This document shows, piece after piece, positions 63,827 through 64,000 of a DNA stretch of 64,000 bases. Under the pieces are notes generated by a model, which saw only the letters and a list, made by a program, of their open reading frames with translations, was not told the DNA's origin and did no database searches. The stretch covers positions 124,001 to 188,000 of the forward strand of contig JAIXOM010000045.1 of assembly GCA_027486755.1 (NCBI GenBank). The letters run 5' to 3'. Source of the DNA: Comamonadaceae bacterium. Its GTDB lineage: Bacteria; Pseudomonadota; Gammaproteobacteria; Burkholderiales; Burkholderiaceae_C. Positions within the stretch are counted from its first letter, which is position 1. Every line of letters begins with the position of its first letter. The translations under genes and the position numbers were made by a program.

Positions 63827-64000
63827 ATGTACAAAAGAATTCTTGTTCCCATCGACGGCAGCCAGACATCCACCAGCGCTCTGGTAGCCGCCCTGCAAAT
63901 GGCCCGCGAATCGGCCGGCTCGGTGCGCCTGATCCATGTGATCGAGGAGTTGAACCAGGTCATTGCCTATGACCCCTACGGCGCTTACGCTGGCGACCTG
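63827..64000 (+). CDS. Universal stress protein UspA (N-terminal part)
   Basis: 58 residues to the window edge. MYKRILVPIDGSQTSTSAL is the classic UspA opening with the nucleotide-binding Asp; VRLIHVIEEL follows. CGGAG precedes the ATG. Cut by the window end. Usp proteins aid survival under stress or low oxygen. Confidence 0.93.
   Translation, partial: MYKRILVPIDGSQTSTSALVAALQMARESAGSVRLIHVIEELNQVIAYDPYGAYAGDL

Overview
The window is GC-rich, densely coded chromosomal DNA from a betaproteobacterium of the order Burkholderiales, most likely close to Comamonadaceae or Alcaligenaceae. The evidence is the gene content: five Bug-type (TctC family) periplasmic receptors, a dapA-bamC-metallohydrolase block, ygfZ divergent from mltG-tmk-holB-tatD, the beta/gamma-type long PurL, and several acyl-CoA catabolic clusters. 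No tRNA, rRNA, CRISPR array, insertion sequence or phage gene was seen. Apart from one antitoxin and the RNA-binding protein Tex, I recognise no regulator gene in 64 kb.

Layout. 0-7.4 kb: housekeeping genes (MBL-fold hydrolase, bamC, dapA on the minus strand; purL on the plus strand; a DUF3297 protein). 7.5-16.7 kb: a Bug receptor, a REP-like repeat patch, the 23S rRNA hydroxylase rlhA, a FemAB/GNAT-like protein, a small membrane protein, a secreted phosphoesterase, and a minus-strand run selO-msrB-yciB-bolA-parvulin joined by ATGA overlaps. 16.8-22.1 kb: an acyl-CoA ligase followed by a livHMGF ABC transporter with no binding-protein gene. 22.3-25.0 kb: a two-subunit molybdenum hydroxylase. 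25.3-37.9 kb: a long plus-strand acyl-CoA catabolic island (FadB-like fusion, thiolase, two acyl-CoA dehydrogenases, two SDRs, a thioesterase, a zinc-free MDR reductase, a GST remnant, an ACMSD-like amidohydrolase and a Bug receptor).

38-44 kb: tex, then a minus-strand operon of two Asp/Glu-racemase-superfamily proteins and two Bug receptors. 44.3-46.1 kb: a Phd-like antitoxin, a PIN toxin and a patatin-like lipase in one overlapping unit. 46.2-53.5 kb: a second acyl-CoA cluster (two enoyl-CoA hydratases, a divergent Bug receptor plus acyl-CoA dehydrogenase, an iron-type alcohol dehydrogenase, an HSL-type esterase and a thioesterase-GNAT fusion). 53.5-64 kb: a second REP-like patch with a 15-bp tandem array, an NRDE/TANGO2 protein, ygfZ, mltG-tmk-holB-tatD, an exported ankyrin protein behind an AT-rich leader, a Pat-like acyl-CoA synthetase/GNAT fusion, and hsp20-uspA with a good FNR/Anr-type box between them.

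How the genes work together. The catabolic blocks fit import of organic acids (Liv transporter, Bug receptors), CoA activation (acyl-CoA ligase), beta-oxidation (dehydrogenases, hydratases, FadB-like fusion, thiolase) and side reactions (thioesterases, SDRs, alcohol dehydrogenase). The actual substrates cannot be read from the sequence. Features that stand out are the LivF Walker A Lys-to-Arg change, the racemase-family protein lacking both expected catalytic cysteines, the toxin-antitoxin-lipase operon, the REP-like families, a 45-bp perfect palindrome, and the FNR-type box.
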